Positions 26,094 to 33,436 of a stretch of DNA of 47,530 nucleotides are shown here, in pieces (position 1 is the stretch's first letter; each line of letters opens with the position of its first letter). The position numbers and the translations under genes are program-made. Source of the stretch: Mongoliibacter ruber (GTDB taxonomy: Bacteria > Bacteroidota > Bacteroidia > Cytophagales > Cyclobacteriaceae). The notes under the pieces were generated by a model. That model searched no databases, was not told where the DNA came from, and saw only the letters and a program-made list of their open reading frames with translations. Where the stretch lies: the NCBI RefSeq assembly GCF_003003005.1, contig NZ_PVTR01000009.1:1-47530 (forward strand). The letters are read 5' to 3'.

Positions 26094-27068
26094 TCACTCC
26101 TTTTCTAAAATATGTTTTACGATATGTTCAGCGTGCACTATAGAGTTTTCAATGAAAAATTCCCTTGTATTTAATCCTCCACACACCACCCCCGCAAGAT
26201 AAACTCCTGAAATGTTGGATTCCTGATTGGTTTGGTCGTAACAAGGTTGCCGCTTTTCATCAAGACTTAACTCTACTCCCAACTGTTTCAATAGTGCAAA
26301 ATTGGGAACATACCCAGTCATGGCCAGCACAAAATCATTGTCAACCGTCACTTCTCCATCCGGCGTACTGATGACAACTTCTTTCTCTCTGATTTCTTTT
26401 ACAAGCGAATTGTTGAATGCCTTGATCGATCCTTCTTTGATTCGATTCTCTATATCTGGCTTGACCCAATACTTTACATTTGGATCTACACCGTTTTCCT
26501 TGAGCACCATGGTAACATTAGCTCCCTTCCTCCATGTCTCCAAGGCTACATCTACAGCTGAATTCCCGCCTCCTACAACGAGCACTTTTTGCCCTATGTA
26601 AGGCCAAGGTTCTTTGTAGTAATGAGTCACCTTTGGAAGGTCTTCACCCGGCACTTTCATCAAGTTGGGTAAGTCATAGAAACCTGTGGACATGATGACG
26701 TTTTTTGTCTTGTATTTATCTTTGGAAGTTTGGATTTCAAAAAAATCTTCTCCTTTGTCAAGGGTTTTCACTTCCTCATAAAGGTTTACCTTAAGTTTCC
26801 ATGTATTTGCAACTCTTCGATAATATTCCAGGGCCTCTGTTCGGGTTGGTTTGTGGGAAATGGACATAAATGGAATTCCTCCCATTTCGAGTTTTTCAGA
26901 AGTAGAGAAAAAAGTCATATTTAGAGGGTAATTGTAAAGAGAATTTGTCAAAACACCTTTCTCGACAATTACATACTTCAAACCTACTTTTTCACATTCA
27001 ATACCGCAAGCAAGACCTATTGGTCCTCCGCCCACTATAAAAACGTCTAAAACCTCTTGTTTTTCCAT
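26094..27068 (-). CDS. ypdA: YpdA-type bacillithiol disulfide reductase (putative)
   Basis: 324 residues. Thioredoxin-reductase-like flavoprotein: FAD motif VFIVGGGPIGLACG (residues 9-22) and NAD(P)H motif VLVVGGGNSAVDVALE (about 163-178), but no CxxC redox pair, as in YpdA/Bdr. YpdA reduces bacillithiol disulfide with NADPH, keeping the thiol pool reduced; bacillithiol is made by Firmicutes and by many Bacteroidota including Cytophagales. The last residues (NTREFFIENSIVHAEHIVKHIL) match the family C-terminus. It follows the NRDE gene by 15 bases, so the two are likely co-transcribed. Confidence 0.9.
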   Translation of the reverse strand: MEKQEVLDVFIVGGGPIGLACGIECEKVGLKYVIVEKGVLTNSLYNYPLNMTFFSTSEKLEMGGIPFMSISHKPTRTEALEYYRRVANTWKLKVNLYEEVKTLDKGEDFFEIQTSKDKYKTKNVIMSTGFYDLPNLMKVPGEDLPKVTHYYKEPWPYIGQKVLVVGGGNSAVDVALETWRKGANVTMVLKENGVDPNVKYWVKPDIENRIKEGSIKAFNNSLVKEIREKEVVISTPDGEVTVDNDFVLAMTGYVPNFALLKQLGVELSLDEKRQPCYDQTNQESNISGVYLAGVVCGGLNTREFFIENSIVHAEHIVKHILEKE

Positions 27069-27083
27069 GTTTAGCTAACAGGA

Positions 27084-27872
27084 CTATCCTGCATTCTGTT
27101 CCACCTTACCCTGTATTTTAAAATTGACTTGGCTGTCCGAATGTGTCCCATTGACCTGATCAAAAACACGCTCCATCATTTCAACTTCACCATTTTCTTT
27201 CCAGAGTAGAGCCGTACTGTTTACCGTTCCGTAGTAATTTCCCACATTGATAAATTGGGCAGATAGTAAAATTTCCTGTTCTGGTGTAGCTCCTGTATCA
27301 GGAAGTCGATCAGGTGATTCTGTTTCTTTGGAATGCTGCCCCTTCATCAGTGATTCAAGCTGGAAATCTCCCGCTTCAATATGTTCTTTCAAACTTTCTC
27401 TTGCCTTTACAAGCTTACGCCAAGGTGTTTCCAAGAGCGCATTGCTCAAGCCGTAAGTTCCAGGTTCAAGCTTCCGAATTCCTTCTGCGGATTTGTTGGA
27501 AAGGTAAAACAGGTTTTCATGATCGCCGACCAATAGGTTGAAACCATCATATTGGTGCATTTCTGCCTCTAATTTTTTCAGATAATCATGAGGACTGATA
27601 GCTCCTTCAAGAAAATTCTTCACCAAATCACCTCTTGATTTTTCGTACTTCTTCAGGTTTTTCAGGTCTCTGTAATTGGTCAGAGCGGCAAATCGTCCCT
27701 TAGGATTCATTCCTAACCAAGTCCCACCTGCCCGTAAGTCTTTTCCTGCATAGATGCCTGAATCCCACTGATGAAGCTGTTGGGAAGGTCTTTCGAAAAA
27801 TTCATCCCTATTGGCTACTAAGATTAATTTGTAGCGCGGGTGGTTATTCCAATTAAAAGCTAGTAAACACAT
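27084..27872 (-). CDS. NRDE family protein (TANGO2-like)
   Basis: 262 residues from the ATG at 27872. A longer frame reaches 27926 but would start inside the terminator of the upstream gene; the family starts MC, as here (MCLLAFNWNNHPRYKLILVANRDEFFERP). The NRDE motif is at residues 21-24, and AGKDLRAGGTWLGMNPKGRFAALTNYR is strongly typical. The protein is of the Ntn-like fold family (the exposed Cys2 is suggestive); its human homologue TANGO2 is linked to heme or lipid metabolism. The bacterial function is not established. Upstream of ypdA in the same transcript. Confidence 0.9.
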   Translation of the reverse strand: MCLLAFNWNNHPRYKLILVANRDEFFERPSQQLHQWDSGIYAGKDLRAGGTWLGMNPKGRFAALTNYRDLKNLKKYEKSRGDLVKNFLEGAISPHDYLKKLEAEMHQYDGFNLLVGDHENLFYLSNKSAEGIRKLEPGTYGLSNALLETPWRKLVKARESLKEHIEAGDFQLESLMKGQHSKETESPDRLPDTGATPEQEILLSAQFINVGNYYGTVNSTALLWKENGEVEMMERVFDQVNGTHSDSQVNFKIQGKVEQNAG

Positions 27873-27886
27873 AGGCGCAAAATAAT

Positions 27887-27911
27887 AAAAAGGCCGAAAT
27901 GTTTCGGCCTT
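27887..27911 (-). terminator. Terminator of the Old Yellow Enzyme gene
   Basis: AAGGCCGAAA (27890-27899) and TTTCGGCCTT (27902-27911) are reverse complements. On the minus strand they are followed by a U-tract. Lies 12 bases after the stop at 27923 and defines the NRDE start downstream. Confidence 0.85.
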
Positions 27912-27922
27912 AATTTTTACTT

Positions 27923-29026
27923 TCAAACTTTTTCTTCTTGTAAGCTGGGGTAGTCAGTAAAACCCTTTTCTCCCGGTGTATAAAATGTATCCGTATCCCA
28001 AGAGGAAAGCTTTGCATGTTGCGCAAACCTTTCTACCAAGTCGGGATTTGAAATATATGGCTTGCCATAAGCAACTGCATCTGCCAAACCCTCCAAGATA
28101 TATTTGTTGCCTTTTTCTTGATCAAAATCTGCGTTGATGATCAAGACATCCTTATACATGGGTCTGTATCTCTTGGCGATTTGAGTTTCAGCATAGGGGA
28201 TTCCAGAAACATCGTTAAAAGGCTCTGAAAGATGCAGGTACGCCAAGTTGTATACATTCAATTTTTCTACGATGTAGTCAAATGTTGGAATAGTCTCTTC
28301 ATCCATAGTCATCCCAAAAATTCCGTGAAGTGAAGGATTGAGCCTCAAACCAATTCTATTTTCGGGAATTTCCTGCTTGATTGCATCTATGATTTCAAAT
28401 AAAATCTTGGCTCTGTTTTCTATAGAACCTCCGTAACCATCGGTTCTTGAATTAGACGTTCTACTGAAAAACTGGTGAAGAAGGTAACCATTGGAAGAAT
28501 GGATTTCAACTCCATCAAAACCAGCCGCCCAAGCATTTTTGGCGGCATTTCTAAAATCCAAAACAGTTTGCTGGATCTCCTCTAAGGTCATTTCTTTTGG
28601 AGTGACAGTCTCTTTGAAGCCCTTGGGAGTAAAAGATTTTGACATAGGATTGATAGCTGAAGGTGCATGAGGCAATTCCCCATTATGGAAATCAGGGTGT
28701 GATATCCGTCCCACATGCCACAGTTGAATAAAAATCTTTCCACCTGCATCATGTACTGCCTTGGTAACATTTTTCCATCCTTCTACCTGTGCTTGAGAAT
28801 AAATGCCAGGGGTATTGATATATCCAACAGCTTTCTTTGATACTTGAGAACCTTCTGTGATAATCAATCCAGCAGATGCTCTCTGTCTATAATACTCAGC
28901 ATGTATGGCAGTAGGTGCATTTTCAGGATTGTCTGCCCGGCTTCGTGTCATCGGAGCCATAATGACGCGATTTTGTAATTCCAAATCACCTAAAGTCAAT
29001 TTTTGCAATAACGGTTGTTTACTCAT
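27923..29026 (-). CDS. Alkene reductase, Old Yellow Enzyme family
   Basis: 367 residues. FMN-dependent NAD(P)H oxidoreductase: start segment LGDLELQNRVIMAPMTRSRAD, active-site region FIQLWHVGRISHPD, VEIHSSNGYLLHQFFS (the His/Asn substrate-activating pair) and TDGYGGSIENRAKILFEI, all characteristic of the OYE/NemA/Xen group. It reduces activated C=C bonds, nitro compounds and quinones, detoxifying electrophiles. Single-gene unit with a terminator. Upstream (29050-29060) it shares CATGTATATAC with pirin, which may indicate common stress regulation. Confidence 0.95.
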   Translation of the reverse strand: MSKQPLLQKLTLGDLELQNRVIMAPMTRSRADNPENAPTAIHAEYYRQRASAGLIITEGSQVSKKAVGYINTPGIYSQAQVEGWKNVTKAVHDAGGKIFIQLWHVGRISHPDFHNGELPHAPSAINPMSKSFTPKGFKETVTPKEMTLEEIQQTVLDFRNAAKNAWAAGFDGVEIHSSNGYLLHQFFSRTSNSRTDGYGGSIENRAKILFEIIDAIKQEIPENRIGLRLNPSLHGIFGMTMDEETIPTFDYIVEKLNVYNLAYLHLSEPFNDVSGIPYAETQIAKRYRPMYKDVLIINADFDQEKGNKYILEGLADAVAYGKPYISNPDLVERFAQHAKLSSWDTDTFYTPGEKGFTDYPSLQEEKV

Positions 29027-29049
29027 AATAATAGTTGGTTGTTAAAATT

Positions 29050-29060
29050 CATGTATATAC
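29050..29060. promoter_or_regulatory. CATGTATATAC motif upstream of the Old Yellow Enzyme gene
   Basis: 11-mer identical to the one 8-20 bases ahead of pirin (19695-19705), located 24 bases before the OYE start. Possibly an operator. Confidence 0.3.
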
Positions 29061-29124
29061 AACTATTGAGAAAAGGGGATAGTTCAACTGATGGGAATTA
29101 AGTCAGCATTCCATTGAATTCTCT

Positions 29125-30615
29125 TTAAAATGCCTCCGGATCAAATTCCCAAAACTCAGTTCTTGGGTTGATCGCAAATGACCTTAAAAAATAAATCAAA
29201 CCATCCTTGGCATAAGCGCCTGCAACTACTCCACGGACATCGCCTGCGAAGTTTTGTTTTCTCCCCCAGTCCAGTGTTTCCAAATCTAACTCCCACATTT
29301 CTCTGGCATTATTGTATAAACCAATAAATACCTTATGCCCCATGACCAACGCAAAACCGCCAGAGTCTGAAACAGCCTCAACCATGGGAGATGGGTATAT
29401 GGAAATAGCAGAAGACTGGGCAGTGAAAGGATTATACTGAAAAAGATTCTTGTCACGGTCTATCCAATAGAGATCATCGTTGTATACAAAGTGGACCATC
29501 CCCTTGTCAACATTCGATGGTAAATTGGGTCTGATTTCCCATGAATCGGTTGCCGGATCAAACCTGTATACCTGTGAACCAACTCCCAAAGTTCCTCCTG
29601 CAATGTAAAATTGACCTTGAATCTCAAAACCGAATCCATCAGCCATATTGATGGGAGGGGAAGGTATTTCCTGAAAATCGTCACCATCGAAATACCAGTA
29701 ATTGTCATTGGGTATTTGTGGGCCAGAAACAGTATTTTGATAAATACCTCCTCCAACAAAGCCAGTATGCGAATCTGAGGCTCTCCTTTGCATTCTTGCT
29801 TCAAACCCTGTTTCCAGCCACTTCCCTTTTCCAAAATCATATTCCCACACAAGATTTTCATATCCCAATATTCCGTTAGTAGTACGGTTACTTCTATCTC
29901 TGCCCATTCCCACAAAAAACCTGTCTTCACGCTGGAAATAGATATTTTCTATAATTGAAAACCCTTCCAAAGCATCCTCCTCCAAAAGGGTGTATTTCCC
30001 TACAGCATACCTGAATGGTGTCTCTACTAAAAGCTCTACCCCACTTGTCACCACCCTAATCTGCTCCGAAATACTTGTAGCAATAGGTGGAACAGTTACC
30101 CTTACCTGAAAACCAAAAATCACCTCCCTAACTACCGCTTCCCGGTCTCCAAAAAACACCCTGGTATCATCAGCCAAGTTGACTCCTGTAATGGTGATCT
30201 CTCCTCCTCCAAATTGGACCAAAGGCTCAAACCTGAGAATAGACGGATTGAGTGTTTCAAAGCTCAAAACATTGCCAAAAATCAATTCTCCATTTCTGAC
30301 TACAAACGCTTTTACAAAGTAGTTTCTCCCCAATTGTAGACCACTTACTTCCCCTACAAATCTCCCTGGTCTTTCCGTGGCTCCAAGTGAAACCACCATT
30401 GGTTCCAAAAAACTCTCTTCTTCAGCGAAATAGAACCCATGATCCTCCACAGGAATATTTTCGAAAGCAACGATTCTACCCATTACTATTGCGCGCTCCC
30501 CACTGACATTGACAATTTCTTCTGTCAAAAGATTGAGTGTCCCCACTTCTTCGATTTCACAGGAAATAGATAGGAGTGAACTTAAAACCAACATCAAGTA
30601 AGCTATCTTTTTCAT
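29125..30615 (-). CDS. Lipoprotein with IPT/TIG domain and kelch-type propeller
   Basis: 496 residues from the ATG at 30615 (an upstream in-frame ATG at 30828 lies within the preceding gene and lacks a signal). Lipobox SISC at Cys19. Residues about 115-205 are an IPT/TIG Ig-like domain (GGGEITITGVNLADDTRVFFGD). From about 210 to the end it has kelch-like repeats with YRFDPATDSWEIRPNLP, WVYEYDFGKGKWLETG-type and ELDLETLDWGRKQNF motifs, forming a propeller. It starts 11 bases after the DUF4249 gene and is likely co-expressed with it. Probably surface-exposed; ligand unknown. Confidence 0.8.
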   Translation of the reverse strand: MKKIAYLMLVLSSLLSISCEIEEVGTLNLLTEEIVNVSGERAIVMGRIVAFENIPVEDHGFYFAEEESFLEPMVVSLGATERPGRFVGEVSGLQLGRNYFVKAFVVRNGELIFGNVLSFETLNPSILRFEPLVQFGGGEITITGVNLADDTRVFFGDREAVVREVIFGFQVRVTVPPIATSISEQIRVVTSGVELLVETPFRYAVGKYTLLEEDALEGFSIIENIYFQREDRFFVGMGRDRSNRTTNGILGYENLVWEYDFGKGKWLETGFEARMQRRASDSHTGFVGGGIYQNTVSGPQIPNDNYWYFDGDDFQEIPSPPINMADGFGFEIQGQFYIAGGTLGVGSQVYRFDPATDSWEIRPNLPSNVDKGMVHFVYNDDLYWIDRDKNLFQYNPFTAQSSAISIYPSPMVEAVSDSGGFALVMGHKVFIGLYNNAREMWELDLETLDWGRKQNFAGDVRGVVAGAYAKDGLIYFLRSFAINPRTEFWEFDPEAF

Positions 30616-30625
30616 TTTTTTCAAT

Positions 30626-31723
30626 TCAATTTGGCTTCCAGTCCGCTGGGATTGCGGTTGGATCATTTGGTTTGGTGATACCGATCCCGACGACATAAGA
30701 CCTGCAGTCTGTCGGGAAGAGCGTTTGGGGCCTAAACAAAAATTCAAGTCTGTCAGGATGAATATAGGTTTCCAGTTCAATCTCATCAGAAGCAAAAAAG
30801 AATCCCAACGGCTGATCATCAGGTTCATCTAAGCTAATCAAATTTCCCCTGATATTGGCTGGAGGAGGATCAAACACAGTCCCCGTAAGACTGAGCTGCT
30901 GGCCTACCAATTTCAAATGGCGGTAAGCTTCCTGCGAAACGGAAAGATGCTGGATTTTAGCTTTGTAAATCCCTTTAAAGCGCAATCCATTGTCTTTGAT
31001 ATAGGCAATAGGCATATTTTGGTAAACTCCGTTGAAATCAGAATCTTCAGCAGTATTCACATTTGGAGGACTTGGCCTTTCGCTGTAATAGCAAACTCTG
31101 CAACAATCCAATGGGTTAGGGCATCTCGGGCATGTAGGGTGAAAAGGGCTATTCAAGTTCAGTTCGGGTTCAGCTATCATTTGAAAGTCTGATACCTGCA
31201 TGTTCCAGAAGTAAAAGTTTCTTTCATCTGGAGGATCTTGAAAATGAGCAAAAATCCTGACTCCTACCTCATCGATCATGGCATTGGAGGTAGCTGTTTT
31301 TACTGACCTATATGACAGTGAGTCCACAATTGGTGCGGCCACAACAATTTCAGGCCTCGAAATAAACCTTTTGCCATTATTCAGCAATATTTCCAAATTA
31401 TAGGACCTGCCTATTTTCGCAGCAAAATCCTCGTGGGTAAGGTATACACCAGCTGTAGTTTCCGTAAGTACTTCCACGTTTCCCAAGTCATCTTTGATCA
31501 ACACTTTCGCCAAAGTTTCAGGACGGTTGAGTCCATTAAAATCCGGAGAGAAACGATCTACCCTAGACAACCTTATTCTGTGTGCTTTTGGTAAGGTGGT
31601 GATAAATCCCTCCATGCCCAATGACCATTCCGGTCTTTCACTTTCAAAATGATAAGGATCAATACAGGTACTGAAAAGTAACCCAACCAAAAAGGTCAAT
31701 ATAAAGGCTGAATAATTTTTCAT
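30626..31723 (-). CDS. DUF4249 lipoprotein (second of two)
   Basis: 365 residues, lipobox LFSTC at Cys20. DUF4249 features: MEGFITTLPKAHRIRLSRV near residues 38-56, IGRSYNLEI, a Cys-rich stretch (CPRCPNPLDCCRVC, near 195-208), and a C-terminal GNLISLDEPDDQPLGFFFA. The family is a Bacteroidota outer-membrane lipoprotein group normally next to a TonB-dependent receptor; its function is not established. It overlaps the upstream paralogue by one base (stop TGA and start ATG share a base). Both are similar along their whole length, suggesting local duplication. Confidence 0.88.
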   Translation of the reverse strand: MKNYSAFILTFLVGLLFSTCIDPYHFESERPEWSLGMEGFITTLPKAHRIRLSRVDRFSPDFNGLNRPETLAKVLIKDDLGNVEVLTETTAGVYLTHEDFAAKIGRSYNLEILLNNGKRFISRPEIVVAAPIVDSLSYRSVKTATSNAMIDEVGVRIFAHFQDPPDERNFYFWNMQVSDFQMIAEPELNLNSPFHPTCPRCPNPLDCCRVCYYSERPSPPNVNTAEDSDFNGVYQNMPIAYIKDNGLRFKGIYKAKIQHLSVSQEAYRHLKLVGQQLSLTGTVFDPPPANIRGNLISLDEPDDQPLGFFFASDEIELETYIHPDRLEFLFRPQTLFPTDCRSYVVGIGITKPNDPTAIPADWKPN

Positions 31724-32811
31724 CAGTTTCTTGGTGGATTCCAGTCAGCAGGTGGTGTGGTGGGTAACAGTGGCGCGATATACTGGGTTCTAGGGTCTTG
31801 ATATAAATAATGTATACAACAGCTCAAAATAAGAGATTGAGGTGTTTTATAAAATTCCAACTTATCCCTTTGGATATAAAGCTGGACAGCCTCTACATCT
31901 GCCGCAAAAAACTGGCCCAATACCAATTCATCAGGATCATCCAAACAGATCATATTGCCTCGAATATTGGCTGGAGGCGGGTCAAATACAGAACCTGTCA
32001 GTCTCAATTGTTGATCTACTAATTGAAGGTAAAGCTGGGTTTCCTGCGATACAGACATGTGCTGTAATTCCAATCGATATGTATCCTTAAATCTCGTCCC
32101 ATTATCAAACACATATGCAATCACCCTGCTTTGAAATAAACCATCGAAATCAGTGTCGGCAATTGTAAAGATATTCCCGGGTTTTGGAAGATCGGTATGG
32201 TAGCAGATTCTTTCACAGCAAGGTGGACAAGTAGGCATACCAGGAGGACCTGAATGTCCTAAATCAGGCTCAGATACAAGTACAAAGTTTGATTCCAAGG
32301 TTCTCCAAAAATAAAAATTTTCCTCTCCTTCAGGATCTTGAAAATGTCCCAATACTTCTACACCATACTCATCATTGAGTCGGTCGGTTCCAGGTGTCCT
32401 GACAGCTCTGTAAGTCACCGAGTCAAGTTTCGGAACCTCTTTCACCAATTCAGGTCTAGAAATATAGCGTTTCTTATCCTGAGTGATAATTTCTAAATTA
32501 TAACTCCTTCCAAGCTCCGCAGCAAATATTTCTTCAGTCAAATACTGCCCTCTTTCCTCCTGTTCCACCAATCTGAAAACCCTACCCAAATCATCTTTGA
32601 TCAACACCTTGGCCAAACCCTCTGGTTTATTGACACCTACATAATCTGGCCCGAAAACCTCGGCCCTGCGCAAACGGATTTCTTGATGTCCAGGAATGGT
32701 AGTGATATAGCCTTCTACGACTAGTGCCCGTTCTTCTAATTCGGCATTGAAACCATAGGGATCAATGCAGGAAAATGCTGAAAATATAAGGAGCCAAAAG
32801 AATTTTTTCAT
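31723..32811 (-). CDS. DUF4249 lipoprotein (first of two)
   Basis: 362 residues from the ATG at 32811, which gives a lipoprotein signal (FSAFSC, Cys15); a longer frame reaching 32856 adds no signal. It is a paralogue of the next gene: VEGYITTIPGHQEIRLRR, LGRSYNLEI, KRYISRPEL, and a Cys cluster (CPPCCERIC). Upstream is a 250-base divergent gap shared with blaI, so its promoter may be near the blaI operator 32984-32999. Presumed surface lipoprotein; function unknown. Confidence 0.88.
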   Translation of the reverse strand: MKKFFWLLIFSAFSCIDPYGFNAELEERALVVEGYITTIPGHQEIRLRRAEVFGPDYVGVNKPEGLAKVLIKDDLGRVFRLVEQEERGQYLTEEIFAAELGRSYNLEIITQDKKRYISRPELVKEVPKLDSVTYRAVRTPGTDRLNDEYGVEVLGHFQDPEGEENFYFWRTLESNFVLVSEPDLGHSGPPGMPTCPPCCERICYHTDLPKPGNIFTIADTDFDGLFQSRVIAYVFDNGTRFKDTYRLELQHMSVSQETQLYLQLVDQQLRLTGSVFDPPPANIRGNMICLDDPDELVLGQFFAADVEAVQLYIQRDKLEFYKTPQSLILSCCIHYLYQDPRTQYIAPLLPTTPPADWNPPRN

Positions 32812-32983
32812 CAGGACTAGAGGATTGTTCACTGAGCAATATAATAATTCTTTCAAAAACTATTTTTTTTTCTAATGAGCTCTTCCTCAATAAATAAAAG
32901 TAATATAAAATCAATGTTTGATTAAAATAGGTCCAGCTAAACCCGTTAATTATCAGCAAGATTTTGCTAATTTTTACAAATAC

Positions 32984-32999
32984 TACGAAAATAATCGTA
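32984..32999. promoter_or_regulatory. Upstream operator candidate TACGA-N6-TCGTA
   Basis: Perfect inverted repeat with 6-base spacer, centred 53 bp (about five helical turns) from an identical-architecture site at 33037-33052. It lies 7 bp upstream of the blaI -33 element. Confidence 0.6.
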
Positions 33000-33006
33000 C
33001 AAACTA

Positions 33007-33036
33007 TTGCATTGAATTTCAGAATATATAACTTTG
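33007..33036 (+). promoter_or_regulatory. Promoter of blaI-M56
   Basis: TTG (33007-33009), exactly 19 bp, then TAACTTTG (33029-33036), a TAnnTTTG match. The predicted transcription start falls in the downstream operator; the leader is about 20 bases. Confidence 0.75.
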
Positions 33037-33052
33037 TACGAAATGAATCGTA
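33037..33052. promoter_or_regulatory. Downstream operator candidate TACGA-N6-TCGTA
   Basis: Second copy, spacer AATGAA, overlapping the expected transcription start of blaI. Its left flank TTTG mirrors the right flank CAAA of the first copy, so TCGTACAAA and TTTGTACGA form a 9-bp inverted pair around the promoter. Confidence 0.6.
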
Positions 33053-33061
33053 TTAACCTCT

Positions 33062-33436
33062 ATGAATAATAAACCTACTGAATCTGAACTGGAAATTTTG
33101 TCCCTACTTTGGCAACTTAAAAAAGCCACTGTCAGGGAAATCCATGAAAGACTCTCCGAAAACAAAGACACCGGTTATACCACCACCCTGAAGCTGATGC
33201 AAATTATGCACGCCAAGGGTTTGGTCTCAAGGGACGAAGCAAGCAGGACGCATATTTACTATCCCTCTGTAGATGAAAAAGCCACTCAGAAAGGGCTGGT
33301 CAACAACTTTATGAATGCAGCATTCGGCGGCTCTGCCAAAAACCTGGTCATGCAGGCTTTGGGTCAGGGCAACCCCTCAAAGGAAGAAATAGATGAAATC
33401 CGCGCTTTTCTCGACCAACTTGAAAATGAAAAATAA
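33062..33436 (+). CDS. BlaI/MecI/CopY family transcriptional repressor
   Basis: 124 residues, the family's usual length. Winged-helix: ESELEILSLLWQLKKATVREIHERLSE and GYTTTLKLMQIMHAKGLVSRDE (recognition helix region about residues 40-62), followed by a C-terminal dimerisation helix region (SAKNLVMQALGQGNPSKEEIDEI). BlaI-type repressors bind inverted repeats as dimers and are cleaved when the partner M56 protease is activated. Two matching palindromes bracket its own promoter. It overlaps the M56 gene by one base, so they form a two-gene regulatory unit. Confidence 0.93.
   Translation: MNNKPTESELEILSLLWQLKKATVREIHERLSENKDTGYTTTLKLMQIMHAKGLVSRDEASRTHIYYPSVDEKATQKGLVNNFMNAAFGGSAKNLVMQALGQGNPSKEEIDEIRAFLDQLENEK

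Noticed and set aside
27873-27926. Longer start for the NRDE protein
   Set aside because: The extension lies in the terminator of the upstream gene and the family starts with Met-Cys at 27872.
30685-30717. TCCCGAC / GTCGGGA arms inside the DUF4249 gene, same as the tRNA-like hairpin
   Set aside because: The arms are 19 bases apart within conserved coding sequence and the flanks do not resemble the tRNA-like element; treated as chance.
30616-30828. Longer start for the kelch lipoprotein
   Set aside because: It overlaps the preceding DUF4249 gene by 200 bases and removes the lipoprotein signal.
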